The notes below the pieces were generated by a model, which was given only the letters and a program-made list of their open reading frames with translations, had not been told where the DNA came from and searched no databases. A stretch of 64,000 nucleotides of DNA, from positions 1,607,908-1,671,907 of the forward strand of contig JACEVL010000130.1 in assembly GCA_020284085.1 (NCBI GenBank), in the 5' to 3' direction. A program made the translations under genes and the position numbers. Positions 36,365-48,752 of this stretch are shown here, one piece after another. Numbering within the stretch: the stretch's first letter is position 1; each line of letters opens with the position of its first letter. The DNA comes from Aporrectodea caliginosa. Taxonomy: Eukaryota; Annelida; Clitellata; Crassiclitellata; Lumbricidae.

Positions 36365-36845
36365 TTTCCAGTAACAGTGTAACTGGATCTACCAATCTAC
36401 AGCTCGGCTTATTGGACATATTTCCAAATTTGTCCTGCAGCTTCAGCGTACAAGTATAATGTAATGTACTATATTCATGCTTCGCAAAGCATCTCCTACT
36501 GGATAACAACACTTGTCTGGCTATATATTACTGGTAGTGCTCCGTCCCAATTATCCAATCTCCATCACCTGGTGTCTGATTTAGTCTCTCATCGAGCTCT
36601 GTGCTATTCACATAATGAGGAGTTTTTGATCCATCAAGCTCGCTCCTGGATCAGACTGCATCGAGTCTTCCCAGTTGCTAACACAAACCACTTGGAATGG
36701 GGTCTCGCTTACTACGCCAGAATAATCTGCATGCGTTCTACCAACTGCTAAAGTCCTTTCTGCTTGATTGTAACTGCGCAAGGAGTGCATCTGAGTAGAT
36801 TTCAAGAAGAGGCGCTATATAAATCTCCGGAATGAATGAATGAAT
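36365..36845 (+). mobile_element. CR1/L2-like LINE 3' fragment with tail
   Basis: A plus-strand C-terminal frame reads TGSAPSQLSNLHHLVSDLVS, HRALCYSHNEEFL, RSWIRLHRVFPVA. The 3' terminus is GTGCATCTGAGTAGATTTCA, AGAAGAGGCGCTATATAAAT, then (GAAT)n. This is the same terminus as in the other LINE and SINE copies. Confidence 0.82.
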
Positions 36846-36849
36846 GATT

Positions 36850-38400
36850 GAATCTTCAACCTAGCATGAATGCTTATGGATGTGTTTCTTACATAGGCAC
36901 TACAGCATGTAATTAATGTCAGAATATCAGCCATATGACTAATGAATTTTGAAAGAAATAGACCTATACATTATACGCATTCAATCAGACAAGCTTATAC
37001 TTGAGAATCAATAATTATAGGTGGAGAAATATAGATAATTTATGTGTCAGCATATCCTCGTCGAACAGATCGATTAACGCCTGGACATAGGCCCAAATAC
37101 ATCGTGTTCAGAACAACATGATTTGTAAGCAAGTCGTTTCTAAGGTAATATCATAGCCCGTGTCTGTAATTATCAGACACAAGAAGAAATATATATGCAG
37201 ACAGCTTCAGCGAATCAATTAATCTGCTTATGCACAAAGTAGTCTTGATCAATGATATACACTTGGTATATTTAGTCCATCCAATGGGAAATGGTGGTGT
37301 AGAGGCGCTATATAAACTTTTTTATAAATGCTACACCAAATCCAACACTTCTCCTCAGCATAACTCGCCATCTGAACACCAAACACCATCCACCTTATCC
37401 GCCTGCCTGGCTACCTGCCTGACTCTCTGGATTTTGACCCATGCATATTGATTTTGCTTTGATTGAGCGCCTGTGAATAAGCTGATTCCCACAACTATGC
37501 TTTTGTGGGCGCTGTAGAAGTTCCGAGTTTATGAGTATGGTTAAATATATATAAATATATATATATGATACGACAACTGAGCATATAATCATCATTTAGC
37601 TGATTATATCCTTCTATGGACATCGTGATAACACAGTTGTATAGTATCAAAGTGTCTGTAATGGATAATCAAATTTCGACACACGTCTTGTATGACCACA
37701 TTTTAATCGAATACTCGTCAGACATCATACACAGTGCAACATTATCAAGTCATGGAAATTACAATGGATAATTCCCCAAAATCTATTAAGATACCTTTCA
37801 AGCCCAAACTTGCCCAGTATCTTCACGGCTTCCCTGGGCTATAAAATGTCTGCCTTGCTTCTTAAAATTGTAAGGGGCCCCGTCATTCGATCAGCACAGG
37901 GCCCCCAAAACTGTAGATCCGGGCCTGCGTGTTATAGTCACACGTTTGAAAGTTATCGTTCACAGTTCATCTGCCACCTAACTGCAGCAATCCAGCTGTA
38001 TTATTTTAGCATCATTCTGATGAGGTAACATGGAAATTAAAAATCTTCTTTACATAAAATGTAACAAAAACTAAGCTAAGCCAACTTCTAAATTTTTCGT
38101 TTTGTTTCAGGAACAATAAGTCTATCTTCTGCACTTGGAAAACCAATAATTAAAGCGTTCACTAAGCCTTCCAAGATATCTCTTCTATAAACAGTAAGGA
38201 CATCAATCAAGGATCTATGATACAGAATTACAGAGACCTTGAGCATTAATCTCGAGTTTACGATTAATTTGTAGCAAAGACCTTATAGACTCTGAGATCT
38301 TTGGTTTTAGTCTGTCCTCCTGTAATATCGTTTGTTGTGAAAGAATGTTTTAAGCTTACAATTAAATATACAATTCATAAGTTCTTGTGAACAAATTTAA
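36850..38400. other. Intergenic DNA upstream of the RPUSD2-like gene
   Basis: It holds a copy of the TGTGGGCGCTGTAGAA repeat (37466-37545), a small hairpin GTGTCTGTAATTATCAGACA near 37160 and an isolated hAT-like scrap near 37866-37926. The rest is plain AT-rich sequence; part may be promoter and 5' UTR of the gene starting at 38407. Confidence 0.4.
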
Positions 38401-38406
38401 CAGTCA

Positions 38407-38550
38407 ATGATTAAGCTGTTCGTGTCAATATCCAATTGTCTGACACCTTTCAGACTAATTCGAGCTGTTTCCAGTATGAATGCAAGCAGCGCAAGTGTCG
38501 CGAGCGATAATGAAGGAAATTTGTCCAAACGGGCTCTCAAACGTGTTAGT

Positions 38551-38611
<61 letters not shown>

Positions 38612-41600
38612 GGAATGTCTGTATTATCAACCATTCAGTGGGTGACGAATACCTGTCCTGTGCATATCTGGTAGTTCGAAAGGTGTCTGGGTTCCATGTC
38701 GTCCTTCATCTGTGGGGGAATTATGGACGGTGAGACAACTGTGTGCCATTGGTGGCGAATCACATTGCCTATTGCAGTTCACCATCTTTGATTGTACAGG
38801 CTTCAGTAATGCTGAGCTTACTATCAAAATTATGTGAATTTTATTATAGGAATCGAGTGTGCTTTGCATGTGTATGCGAGCCTGCTGCTACCAATTCTTA
38901 TAGATGTCTGAGCAATGTTTGCTAACTGATAAATGTCTTGTTCTTAAAGACATTCAACATCGTTTAGTGTCTCTGACTCGTTTCCTGAAGTGGCACTACA
39001 TAAATTTCCTTAATAAATTATCTTTTGCAAAACTTCTAAGTCTTTGCTCAGTCGTTCTTCCTTCTTCAATTCCAAGAATCTATATTGGTATGATGTCGGT
39101 CTGATATTATTTTGTTGCCTCATAAACATTTAGTCAATTTTTTTTTACAAATCTTGTACAGTTGCATCGTATTCGACTTCACAAAGCATCGAAGATGGAC
39201 GAGAATGAAAAGAAACTGATGCAACAAATGAAAGAGGAGAAAAGGGCGATGGCTGCTATGCAAAAAGAAGAAGTTGATTTGATCTTAGAGAAGTGCCTTT
39301 CAGAGACAGAATACTACTTTACAAATGGTAATACTTGCTTACTTAACCAAATGATAAGACCCCTTAACTAACCAAAATGGTAATACCTCATTTAACCAAA
39401 TGGTAATACTTGCTTACATAACCAAATGGTGAGGCCCCTTAACTAATTAATTACTTTTATATAATGCCAAGAAATGTAAAGAAGATGTTTACAACTGTTG
39501 ATAGGACTGCGCAAAGTCTATCCGTACTATTACGATTTTACGACTTACGCAAAGGGCCGCTGGTACGGATTACGTCTTGTGGATGTCTTTGTAAGGGAGT
39601 TTCAAAACTACACAGTGGAGAGTTGTGTAAGTTAGTTATGTTACATTACATAAAATTAATATTCATCACATTACATTATTGCAACTGCCTACAAATTTCT
39701 CCACTAACATTGTAGCATTTGTTATAAGATAATCTGAAAGGGACACTGTATAAATGTTCCGTATGAATAAGCAAAAGAATAAAATAACAAACAAATGAAG
39801 ATTGGAATGAACGAAAGCAAATGAGTGAATGGCGGAATGAATGAACGAATGATTGAAAAAATGAATCAGAATGAATGCAAGAAGGAAGGAAGGAATGAGT
39901 AATCAAATTAAGGAATGAATTATAAATTATCAAAAGAATGAATGAATGAAAGAACGATAAATGAACAAACAAACAAGTGAACGAATTAATTGTTAATGAA
40001 ATAATAAATAGACTAAGACACAGTGGTGCATAACCTTACATTACTATGAGTTTGATTATATTATTAATGAATTAATGATTGGATAAAGTAAGATACAGCG
40101 TATTACAGTGGTATGTAAATTGTCGTTATTATGAGTGTGAAACTTGAATTTTTTCTGCAGCTCCGTGCCATTGAATCTGGAACTGTTGTCGTGAATGGAA
40201 AACCCACTACTCCTGAACACGTCATTCAGAATGGTGATTTCATTTTAAACAGGGTGCACAGGTATGGTACAATCAGCCACGATAATATCTTATGTTCAAA
40301 TCCTCAAATCTAGTACTACGAAACTTGAGAGAAGATGAGCTAACTGATGTACATGTATGTCTGCATCCATGCAATGTAATACATATTAAATGCTTCACAA
40401 AAGTGCTGCCTTGTGCTATCCTAAACAGTGGTAAAGTTCATTAACCTTTTCAACACGTATCCCGGCGCCGCGCCGGGATATCAAAACATGCCGCCGTACT
40501 TATCCCGGCGCGGCGCCGGGATATATAATATACATATGCATGTACATAAAGAATGATTTATAGGTTCTCCCAGTACTGCGGGAAACCCCTTAGCAGTGTA
40601 CAGAGATGCCGTTGGTTGTCAACAAGTGCACCTTATAAAGAAATACATATATATATGGCAAACAAATACATATCTATAGTAAAAAAAAATACATATCTAT
40701 GGGGGCTTTTTCCATGTTCTATTTTTACTTTATTCGTGTCTTTTCCAGAATATTGAGGGTTATATACATATATACATACTTATACGTACCTATGCATGAA
40801 TATATACACATACACATACATATATATACACATACACATATACATATAAATGTACATACACGCACATATATATATACACATAAGTACATAATTATATATA
40901 CGTATATTCATACACGCACATATTTATACACACATAAGTACATATATATATACGTATATTCATATATATATATATATATATACATGTACATATACACATA
41001 CATCTATGTACATATATACATATATATACATATATATTCTTACGTACTAATGACGTAGTACGGCGGTTGCCACGGGCAACAGTAACGAAAAGGTTAAGAC
41101 AGAAAGTTCATCTGTAAACCAGTAATGCTCAGATTACTGGTAGATTCCTATGTTTACCTGATGAATATGAACATTAATTGATGCCTCATGCATTATGATA
41201 ACAAGGCTATAGAAGTAATTATATTTATGACAATTTATATAGCATCCAGTGATATTTTACTTCTCAAAATAATTCCTAATTCAGTTTTAATTCAGTTCTG
41301 TGTCCTTGAATTTTACTTCTAGTTCTAATTTTACTTCACAAATAATTTTACTTATCATTCCTATTTTAGTTCTCAATTAATTTTACTTCTTATTTTAGTT
41401 TTCCAAATAATTATTAATTTCAGTGCACTTAAAAGTATTTTCACGTTACTACATGCACGTATAAGATATCTTTGTTCAATTTCAAGAACTCTATCATTTC
41501 CAGAGATTTTTCATGCGATTTCTTCGTCCATCAGTCAAGACTCCACATACAAAAAATTCTATCTACAAAGGCCTGTGAGGCTGGAGCCGACAAAAGATCC

Positions 41601-44600
41601 TCTGCAATGGTGCAATTTTGCTGTACGAAGTTTGCCTTTCCTTCCAGGAAGCAAGAGGATTCCTAGTATCATTCTCCCTTATGTCTGCCAAATAACGATC
41701 CATCTGAGTTGTTACACAGTCTTGGTTGCTGCTGCTGCTGGGCAATGTTGATGTTGTTTGTGACTTTAGTTTCATGTTGAGAAATTTAAAGTTCTGCAGT
41801 GCAGGTGAAACTGTGCTTTGACGTTTACAAGTAATCTCCTATTTTCGGGACCTATACAGCGACACTGGCATATCTGCTGCATTGTTAGACTTACGTTTCA
41901 CCCTTTGCTTCATCTCAACTTAAGGGCCACAAGAAGTAAAATGATTTTACTTCTGAAAATAATTCCTAATTTCATTCATAATTTTAGTTCTGCAAATAAT
42001 TCATAATTTAATTCCTAATTTCGTTTTTGAATCCAAAATAATTCTTACTTTTACTTCTAATTTTCGTTAACGAAATCCTTTATTTTTACTTCTAATTTTA
42101 GTTTTCGTTAACGAAAATATCACTGATAGCATCGTCACTAACAAGCTACTTCTAGGATGCTTTGTAATGTCAACTGTCGGCACAAATGCTTCACAAAATG
42201 GTTCACGTGCCTCAACAGATTTAATCCTTTAGGTTTTTTTTAGCATTTTGGATTTTTTTACAATTGTTGTCTATTTTATTTAGCATTTTTTAAATTTCTT
42301 ATTTAACATTTAAAAATAACTCACAGTGTGACTTATTTCTTTATATTTCATATTTTTTATTTAACGTTTTTGTATATTTTATATACTTTTTCATATTTAT
42401 GGATTTGTCTGTTGTGTAGACATGAGTTGCCAGTTACCTGCGTGTCACCAGCGATTCTTGTGAACAATGAGGAATTCTTGGTGGTCGACAAACCCGGTTC
42501 AATTCCAATCCATCCCTGTGGCAGATACCGGCATAATTCACTGCTCTACATACTTGCTAAAGAGCATGGCTTCCGAAATCTCCGATGTAAGTATACATGC
42601 ACTTCATGGCACCTGTCCTGGAAACTTTATCATAAATATTTCGGTTGGATTTGATTGACACTTCTTAGGATGATGGTTTTGGTGGTAGTGGATGATATGG
42701 TGGTAATGGTAATGGTGGTGGCTGTTGTGACCATATTTAATGCATTATGATAGTGGCATGACAGAATTACATTACTGTTGCCACCATTTACGTTTTTACA
42801 GCCATTTACCGTTTGGACCGACTGACGTCAGGTCTCGTAATCTTCTGTAAGACGGAGGCAAAGACGAAGGAGATGATGCGGTGCATTGTACAGCGCCAGG
42901 TACAAAAGGAATACCTGTGCCAAGTGGAAGGGGAATTTCCCAGGTAGAAATCACAGTGCATCTGTTTCATCATTATTGCAGCCATTGTCATAATCATGAT
43001 CATAATTATAATAATTATTGTAATAATTATCTGCATTTATTATTTCAAACTGACACACTGCATGATTACAATTCATAGTATGAATGGATGATCACAAGTT
43101 ATTACAGGAGTCGAATTTAACTGTTTGGCAGCCATGCCATTGTGATCATCAATTCTTTTGTAAACCTCTTTATATGCATACTATGCTCTCTAAATCTTCC
43201 TGCTGTCCTCAAAAGTGATTAAGTCCTTTTCTTTGTAGTGGTGTGATCGAATGCTGTGAACCAATTGGTCCGCTGTCTCAGAAATATGGCATCTACAAAA
43301 CGGATGCAAAGGGGAAAACATCAAAAACGGTGTTTGAAAGAATCGGTTTCAATGGCGAGATGAGCATTGTCAAGTGTTGGTATCTAATATCTATCTTGTA
43401 TCTGTAGTTATCTTTTACATGCATTTATTTTCATTCATCATTTCTGGATCTTTTTCTCTGTCTGTCTCATTTTGTCATACTCTCACTTTTGCTGTTTCTA
43501 ACATGACATTGTGTAGCCTTCTAACGTCACTAGACATTATTGTTATTATTATAAACATTTTTATTGCACGCAAAGTCACAGAAATGCGAATCGTAGGTGC
43601 AGAGAAAGGTGAATCAGAGGCGTGGAGAAAGGCGAATCGGAAGCGCACATACTTATAGGTTACATGCATATACATTGTGTATGTGCATACTGCGTACGTA
43701 TGTACATACAAGCATTCATATACACACACGTATGGATGTGTAGATACATTCGTGTACTTTAATTTAAAACTAATCACTTGAAGCCATAGTTTCCTGTTGC
43801 TTATTCACAGTTCAAACTGATTTACTCTTCAGGTAAACCGTACACTGGACGAACCCATCAGATCCGAATTCATCTGCAGTATTTAGGTCAGCTTCTTTTT
43901 CCGTTTAAGTTTGATCTTCAGCCAATCTAATCTAATCTTCTATAGTTTCAATCAAATCGGATCTGATAAATTCTATGGTGCCTCTGTAATAATGCTCAAT
44001 ACTTCAGTTAATGGCTGCTGGGAAAGTACTGCACTTTATCTAGGAGTTTAGTATCAAGTCTAATTTTTACTTTTATTCTACTGCTGAGTCACATTTTAAT
44101 TAAATTTTGAGTTTAGGAAAGTTTTATTTAGGTGTTTATTGTAGATTTGCTTTAAAGTTTTATAGTCTAGGTTTAAGTACCGGTATTGATTTTGTTAACT
44201 GAGTGGTCGAGTTTACAGTCCTTGTAGTTTTTTTATGTTAAACATAAGTGTCCAGCTATAACTAGTGCATTCTAAGTTCAGCCTGTGTCCTATTTAAATT
44301 AATTTTGAGTTCAAAAGTTGAATTATAGGGTATCAAAATTCCAGTTGTAAGTTTCGAGTTATCAAGTCACGTTATGTTATAAGTGTTAGACTTTGAGTTG
44401 TTTTGAGTTGATGGCTTCACTGAGATTGCTCCATAGCTTTGATTGTAATTTTTTTACTGATATTTAAATTTGTATTCACCTCCTCCAGGTTTTCCTATCG
44501 TGAATGATCCTCTGTACAAGGGACCTGTGTGGGGACCAAATGGTGGGAAGGGAGGAGATTTTGGCAAGACAGATGAAGAGGTTTGTACATTTACTCCACA

Positions 44601-45855
44601 GTTGAATATATTGAAGTTTTAGGCCCTCAACTTGTAATGCAGATAGTGAAGGTTTCAAGCCTCTCCTGAAGCAATCCCTGTTTATGGATCTTGAGTAAAG
44701 CTTAGAGTAGCTGAAATGGCTAGGGGTGCAAGTAGAGCTGAAAAAATCGGAACCTTACTGCCATAGCCGGAATTTCTACACCTAACTTTTGAGTTGACTG
44801 TCCAGGGTGCTATCCACTCAACTATCGTGCAGACTGATCACAGATCATATAAATCAAGTCTTAAAATGACACTACAGGCATTATATTATAGCATATCTAT
44901 AGTATTATATTGCTTATTGTTACTATTGAGTAATTATAACATTTAATATGTTTATCATTAATCTTATTAGTACTTAATTAGTATGATTATATTTAATCCT
45001 ATTAATTATTAACATAATCTGTTGTTTCAGCTGATTGCTGATCTTGCAAAGCAACACAGTTCTTCACTGTATCTGGACACAGCAGATGATTTCGAGGAGG
45101 AAGACACAACAAACTTAATTTCCTCTGGTGACTGTGAGGATAAATTGACCAGCGTGCTACCATCTGGTACCTGTTCCGATAAAGAGTCCACTGCGCTGTT
45201 GCCTGGCGACTGTGGCAATGAAGTACCTGCAACATCCGCAGCCTGCAGCTCTTCAGTGTCCGCACTAGATCAAAAGCGTCCGCAGGAATCCGATTTACCA
45301 AGTCCTCCACTGAAGCGAGTCAGGCACAACGTTGACTCTTCTCCAACAGCAAAGCTGGATGTATCAGATTTGTATGTTCCAGTAACAAAGTCAGATGCAT
45401 TGGACATCAGTGTTCCAAAAACAGAATTGGATATGTCAGACATTGACGTTGATTGTGGCTTGAGAACCACAAAAGGATTTGATCCTTCACAAGTCACTGT
45501 TGACGAGAACTGCCGCGAGTGCAAGCTGAAGTATATTGATCCTAAACCAGAGAATCTCGTCATGTATCTTCACGCCTTCAGATACCAAGTATATACTTGC
45601 ACTTCTTTTGCTGTATTTATCTGAATGTTTATGCAGCGCATATTGTCAACTTTTAGTAAATTCTCTTATGTTTGACCTGCCATACCATACTACTTTACTG
45701 TACCTTCCCTTACCATACTTTATATTCCCTACATGACTTTACTTTGTGGAGCACTTTGGGTTTAAGAAGTTTCCATTTTTTGTTAGGGACCTGGATGGGA
45801 TTTCTCAACTCCGCTTCCGAAATGGGCAGTTGGCATTGAATCTTCACAAGAATGA
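38407..45855 (+). CDS. RPUSD2: RPUSD2-like RluA-family pseudouridine synthase, eleven exons
   Basis: Converts specific uridines in RNA to pseudouridine (RluA family). Exons: 38407-38544, 39162-39327, 39505-39626, 40161-40261, 42420-42586, 42802-42943, 43239-43375, 43833-43886, 44489-44580, 45031-45588, 45787-45855. Every junction is GT-AG and keeps frame, giving 581 residues; human RPUSD2 is about 545. Order: basic hydrophobic leader (MIKLFVSISNC, perhaps mitochondrial targeting); charged helix (47-101); S4-like RNA-binding part GLRKVYPYYYDF to DFILNRVHRHELPVT (102-182); catalytic domain with NKP-like VVDKPGSIPIHPCGRYRHNS, RLDRLTSG with catalytic Asp237, YTGRTHQIRIHLQYLG and NDPLYKGPVWGP; a long acidic segment (374-520); the conserved tail CRECKL, LVMYLHAFRY, GPGWDFSTPLPKW. 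The usual HRLD histidine is Tyr234. Exon 1 is the least certain: it rests on one phase-0 GTTAGT donor beside an (ATT)n array. Confidence 0.92.
38551..38611. repeat. (ATT)n microsatellite
   Basis: A pure ATT run that begins about six bases after the proposed exon 1 donor of the RPUSD2-like gene. The poly-Leu, poly-Tyr and poly-Asn frames are artefacts. Confidence 0.95.
39760..40000. repeat. GAATGAATGAAC-type degenerate repeat
   Basis: Imperfect GAAT/GAAC tetramers in intron 3 of the RPUSD2-like gene, similar to the (GAAT)n tails of the local LINEs but with no LINE terminus attached. Confidence 0.6.
40445..41093. mobile_element. piggyBac-type MITE
   Basis: This 649-bp element sits between two TTAA sites (40441-40444 and 41094-41097). 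Termini are CCTTTTCAACACG and the complement of CGAAAAGG. TTAA targets with CCTTT-type ends are the piggyBac pattern. Near the left end are two consecutive perfect palindromes (TCCCGGCGCCGCGCCGGGA and TCCCGGCGCGGCGCCGGGA). CGGCGG blocks near both ends are also inverted. The interior is a TA/CA-rich microsatellite. It lies in intron 4 of the RPUSD2-like gene. Confidence 0.75.
41247..42125. mobile_element. hAT-type MITE in RPUSD2-like intron 4
   Basis: This 879-bp element has termini CAGTGATATTTT and AAAATATCACTG and a perfect 8-bp target duplication ATAGCATC (41239-41246 and 42126-42133). The subterminal sequence repeats ATTTTACTTCT, AATAATTCCTAATTTC and GTTTTCGTTAACGAAA, in the same style as the hAT MITE at 15469-16107. 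No ORF of note. Confidence 0.88.
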
Positions 45856-46035
45856 AACAGTCGAGTTTCATAAAACTGTTACTCCCAATCTGAGGTGAGT
45901 ATTTTACATTGTGTAATTAGAATGATTATTGGTAATTTTGTTGTATGAAATCTCTTCCTGGAACGTCCCCTGGATGTTTCATCTGTTCTGAACATTTTCC
46001 CATATGAGTATTGTATTGTATTGTATTGTATTTGA

Positions 46036-46250
46036 ACACTTGTTATAGCGCCCCAACCAGATTTCCCATTCAGAGGCGCTCCCAACTACTGCGTGAACGC
46101 TGAATCGGAGTTTCACGCCGAAGCGCATGAGCAATTGCGAGTGAAGGACTTGCCCAGGGTCCCTACGCGGCGACTTTGAGGTGGATCCGAACCCGCAACC
46201 CTCCAGCTGCAAGGCACCGAACATACCCCTACACCACCGTGCCCCAGTTG
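46036..46250 (-). mobile_element. tRNA-derived SINE (family 1), copy 2
   Basis: Minus strand has TGGTGTAGGGGTATGTTCGG, a B box GGGTTCGGATCC (one base off), the body AAGTCCTTCACTCGCAATTG and the tail GAGCGCCTCTGAATGGGAAA, then GGGGCGCTATAACAAGTG. It abuts a (TATTG)n run and a different SINE at 46265-46425. Both lie just past the RPUSD2-like stop. Confidence 0.86.
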
Positions 46251-46264
46251 TATTGTGATGTGTT

Positions 46265-46425
46265 GTATTGTGTGTTGTATTGTACTCCACGTTTATAATG
46301 CGACCGAGCCACCCGCAGTAAAGATCCGAGAAATTAATCTCTGATAATCCGACCCGACCGGGAAGCGAACCCGGGGCGCCGGCGCGGAGAGCGGGCACCA
46401 ACCCACTCGGCCACTCAGGATCCTT
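46265..46425 (-). mobile_element. tRNA-derived SINE (family 3)
   Basis: Minus strand starts TCCTGAGTGGCCGAGTGGGT (A box TGGCCGAGTGG) and has CCCCGGGTTCGCTTCCCGGT, a B box with a well-paired T arm. A body of about 80 bp follows. Only one copy was seen here. The head resembles a Leu/Ser-type tRNA more closely than in the other two families. Confidence 0.78.
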
Positions 46426-46859
46426 AAGTATGCATGTCTTTGTGTCTAATAATAAGAAACAAATAAGGCTTTTATTACAGGTGCATCCAGGTGAAATGAT
46501 CAGCGTGAAACAAACGGGGCATTGTTATGCAGAAAGTCCAGGGAACATTTTTGTGGGATATGTCCTAAACTCTAATTGCTAGTATGATTAACAGTAGTCT
46601 TAATAGTATTTATTAGTGTGATTACTGTTGATCTTATCAGGTTTATTACTTTTTAATGCAAACAAAATATTAAATTTTTGTTAAGGACTGAAAAATGCCT
46701 TCACAATAAGTAAAGCTTTTAAATACAGTATGCAAGTTCGATGAAACAATTATTCACTTATTTCGATGAAACAAGTGTTCTAAATTTTTTATGTGTTTGC
46801 ATTAGCTGTGGCTGGGTCATCAACTCTTATTCAACTTAACTGGAAGTTCTAAATACTGA

Positions 46860-47600
46860 AGTTGTACTGTATATTATTTTTATCATTATTTATTACCGTT
46901 AGCACTAGTTGTAATGCTAATATTAATGTCATTGTAACATCTTCGTTATTAACTTGTTGTCAATCTAGGTATGACCATGGAGACCCTTCTTACTGCCTCA
47001 AAGCTTCATCTCCTCCATCAATCATTTTCTATCTGGCAGGGATGGAAAAAGAAAAGCTTCACCAGGTTACCCCTCCAGTTGCCAGACGTCATCCTCTGGA
47101 AAACTAAACTAGCAAGTAGCAACAGGTTACAATTTGTACTTGGAGGAATTGTAGACAGAGACCTTTCGACAGGAAATTATATTTACTTCAATTTCACTGG
47201 AAACCATTAAATTGATGCCTTGAACATTATGACAATGGCAAAATAGGTAATTATATTTCGATTAGGTTTGAAGCATACCAGATGAGGAAAATGTGTCCCA
47301 TTGTCAGAAGTTTTCTCTTTCTTCCCTCCATATCATATTGTGGACATTTGTCATACTTTAGGCAGTATTGGTAGTCGCTAACTCGAGGAAAACATGAGGA
47401 AAATGGATGGAATGACGGTTACACTCAGCTTAGTCAGCTCGTACAAGTACAACATCATTAGGTTGAATTTTTCAAAATGCCAGTCGAGTCAAAATGTACT
47501 TTGAAACAATAAAAATTTTTCGGGAACGTACAAGATCTAGTCTAATAATACAACGAATAAATGCCAGAAGTAAGAAAGAACCAAAATTGATTAATTACAC
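46860..47600. other. Downstream region of the RPUSD2-like gene, no gene seen
   Basis: AT-rich sequence with two short overlapping frames near 46862-47210 that lack any recognisable domain. An AATAAA at 47508-47513 is a possible polyadenylation signal, but it lies 1.6 kb beyond the stop codon. Confidence 0.35.
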
Positions 47601-47612
47601 TTTTACATGGAC

Positions 47613-48004
47613 CAGTGTTTAATCTAGTCCCCTTGCTGTCGGGGGGAATCGAGGGTTCTGGGGGGGTATCAACTTATTATAAAAGTTGACGACCGGGGGT
47701 AGTGATGAGTTTTACCAAGAACAAGACTTCAACAATTTTTCATGGAATTTTCGAGGGGGGTAGTAACGAGAGTTTTGAAGGATTTTCGAGGGTAGTAACA
47801 ACAATATTCGAGGGGGTAGTAACAAGAAATTTTCCAAGAAGAATTTTCGAGGGGGTAGTATCGACAGTTTTCCAAGACATATTCTACACAATTACATGTC
47901 TTTAATTTTTCTTGGGGCTAAAATTTCATCTCTTTAATTTTTCTGGGGAAAACTCGATCCTGGGGGGAACTTTACCCCCCCAGAGACGTCTAGATTAAAC
48001 ACTG
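47613..48004. mobile_element. hAT-like MITE, CAGTGTTTAATCTAG termini
   Basis: This 392-bp element has ends CAGTGTTTAATCTAG and CTAGATTAAACACTG. The direct repeat TACATGGAC flanks it (47604-47612 and 48005-48013), one base longer than the usual 8-bp hAT duplication. The interior repeats TTTTCGAGGGGGTAGTA. Confidence 0.85.
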
Positions 48005-48049
48005 TACATGGACTGAGCCGAAATGGTTTTGCAGTTTGAAACTTGCTTA

Positions 48050-48367
48050 GGGCCATCCATTTAGTATGTACGCATGGAGGGAGGGGTTAACCCAAATGCT
48101 TGCGTTGCGTATGGGCTATTGGGCTACTGATAATATACGTACGCACCGGAAGCGGTGGAGTGGGTGAAACCTCGACAATTGTCCTATTAGGCCTATTCGC
48201 CTTAATCCTTGATTGTTTCTGTGTGGATTAAATACAGACTTCTATAGGATTTGGGGAGGGGTGCGTAAGCGTACGTACGCAAGTTGGGGTGTAAAAGTAC
48301 ACGTGCGTACAGGAAGGGAAGGTTAATTTTTCCGAATTTATGCGTACTTTTTAAATGGATGGTCCCT
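48050..48367. mobile_element. MITE with GGGCCATCCATTTA ends and TTA/TA target
   Basis: This ~318-bp element starts GGGCCATCCATTTAGTATGT and ends TTTAAATGGATGGTCCC, flanked by TTA on both sides. Subterminal GTACGCAT motifs are also inverted. A TA-containing target suggests Tc1/mariner mobilisation. Confidence 0.72.
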
Positions 48368-48685
48368 TACTGAATTAGACCTATCGAATAAATGAATGAA
48401 TGTCATGGGACTAACGCATAGAATAGTAACTTTTAGTGCAAACATTCTAAGTGACAACTGCGGTAATCTCAGCCTACATGTAGGTAAAAACTCTATTTTC
48501 ATTATTTAACACATGAATGTTCGTAACAACCAAAGATTTTAAGACGGGAACAAGATCGGTCACTTGAAAGAAAATTTACTTACGCAGTCCGTAACTAGGC
48601 TAATGCATAAATTTCGATTACAAATAGGCCTACATGTAGGCCTACACCTGTGATGCACTTGCGTTGGAACAAGTAAACCACACTT

Positions 48686-48752
48686 TCCAAGCCTAGAGAA
48701 AGGAGAGCGACGCTAATCACCTTTGTTATAACACAGTGTCGTTACACATAAA
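48686..48752 (+). repeat. Interspersed repeat with GTGTCGTTA 3' end, truncated copy
   Basis: AAGCCTAGAGAAAGGAGAGC, GACGCTAATCACCTTTG and CACAGTGTCGTTACACAT match the 3' half of the copies at 9862 and 11509. Confidence 0.6.

Noticed and set aside
40699..41058. 119-codon Tyr/Ile/His-rich ORF
   Set aside because: Translation of TA/CA microsatellite inside the piggyBac-type MITE.
46862..47210. Extra 3' exons of the RPUSD2-like gene
   Set aside because: The gene already ends with the conserved C-terminal GPGWDFSTPLPKW and a stop at 45853-45855. The later frames show no similarity to the family.
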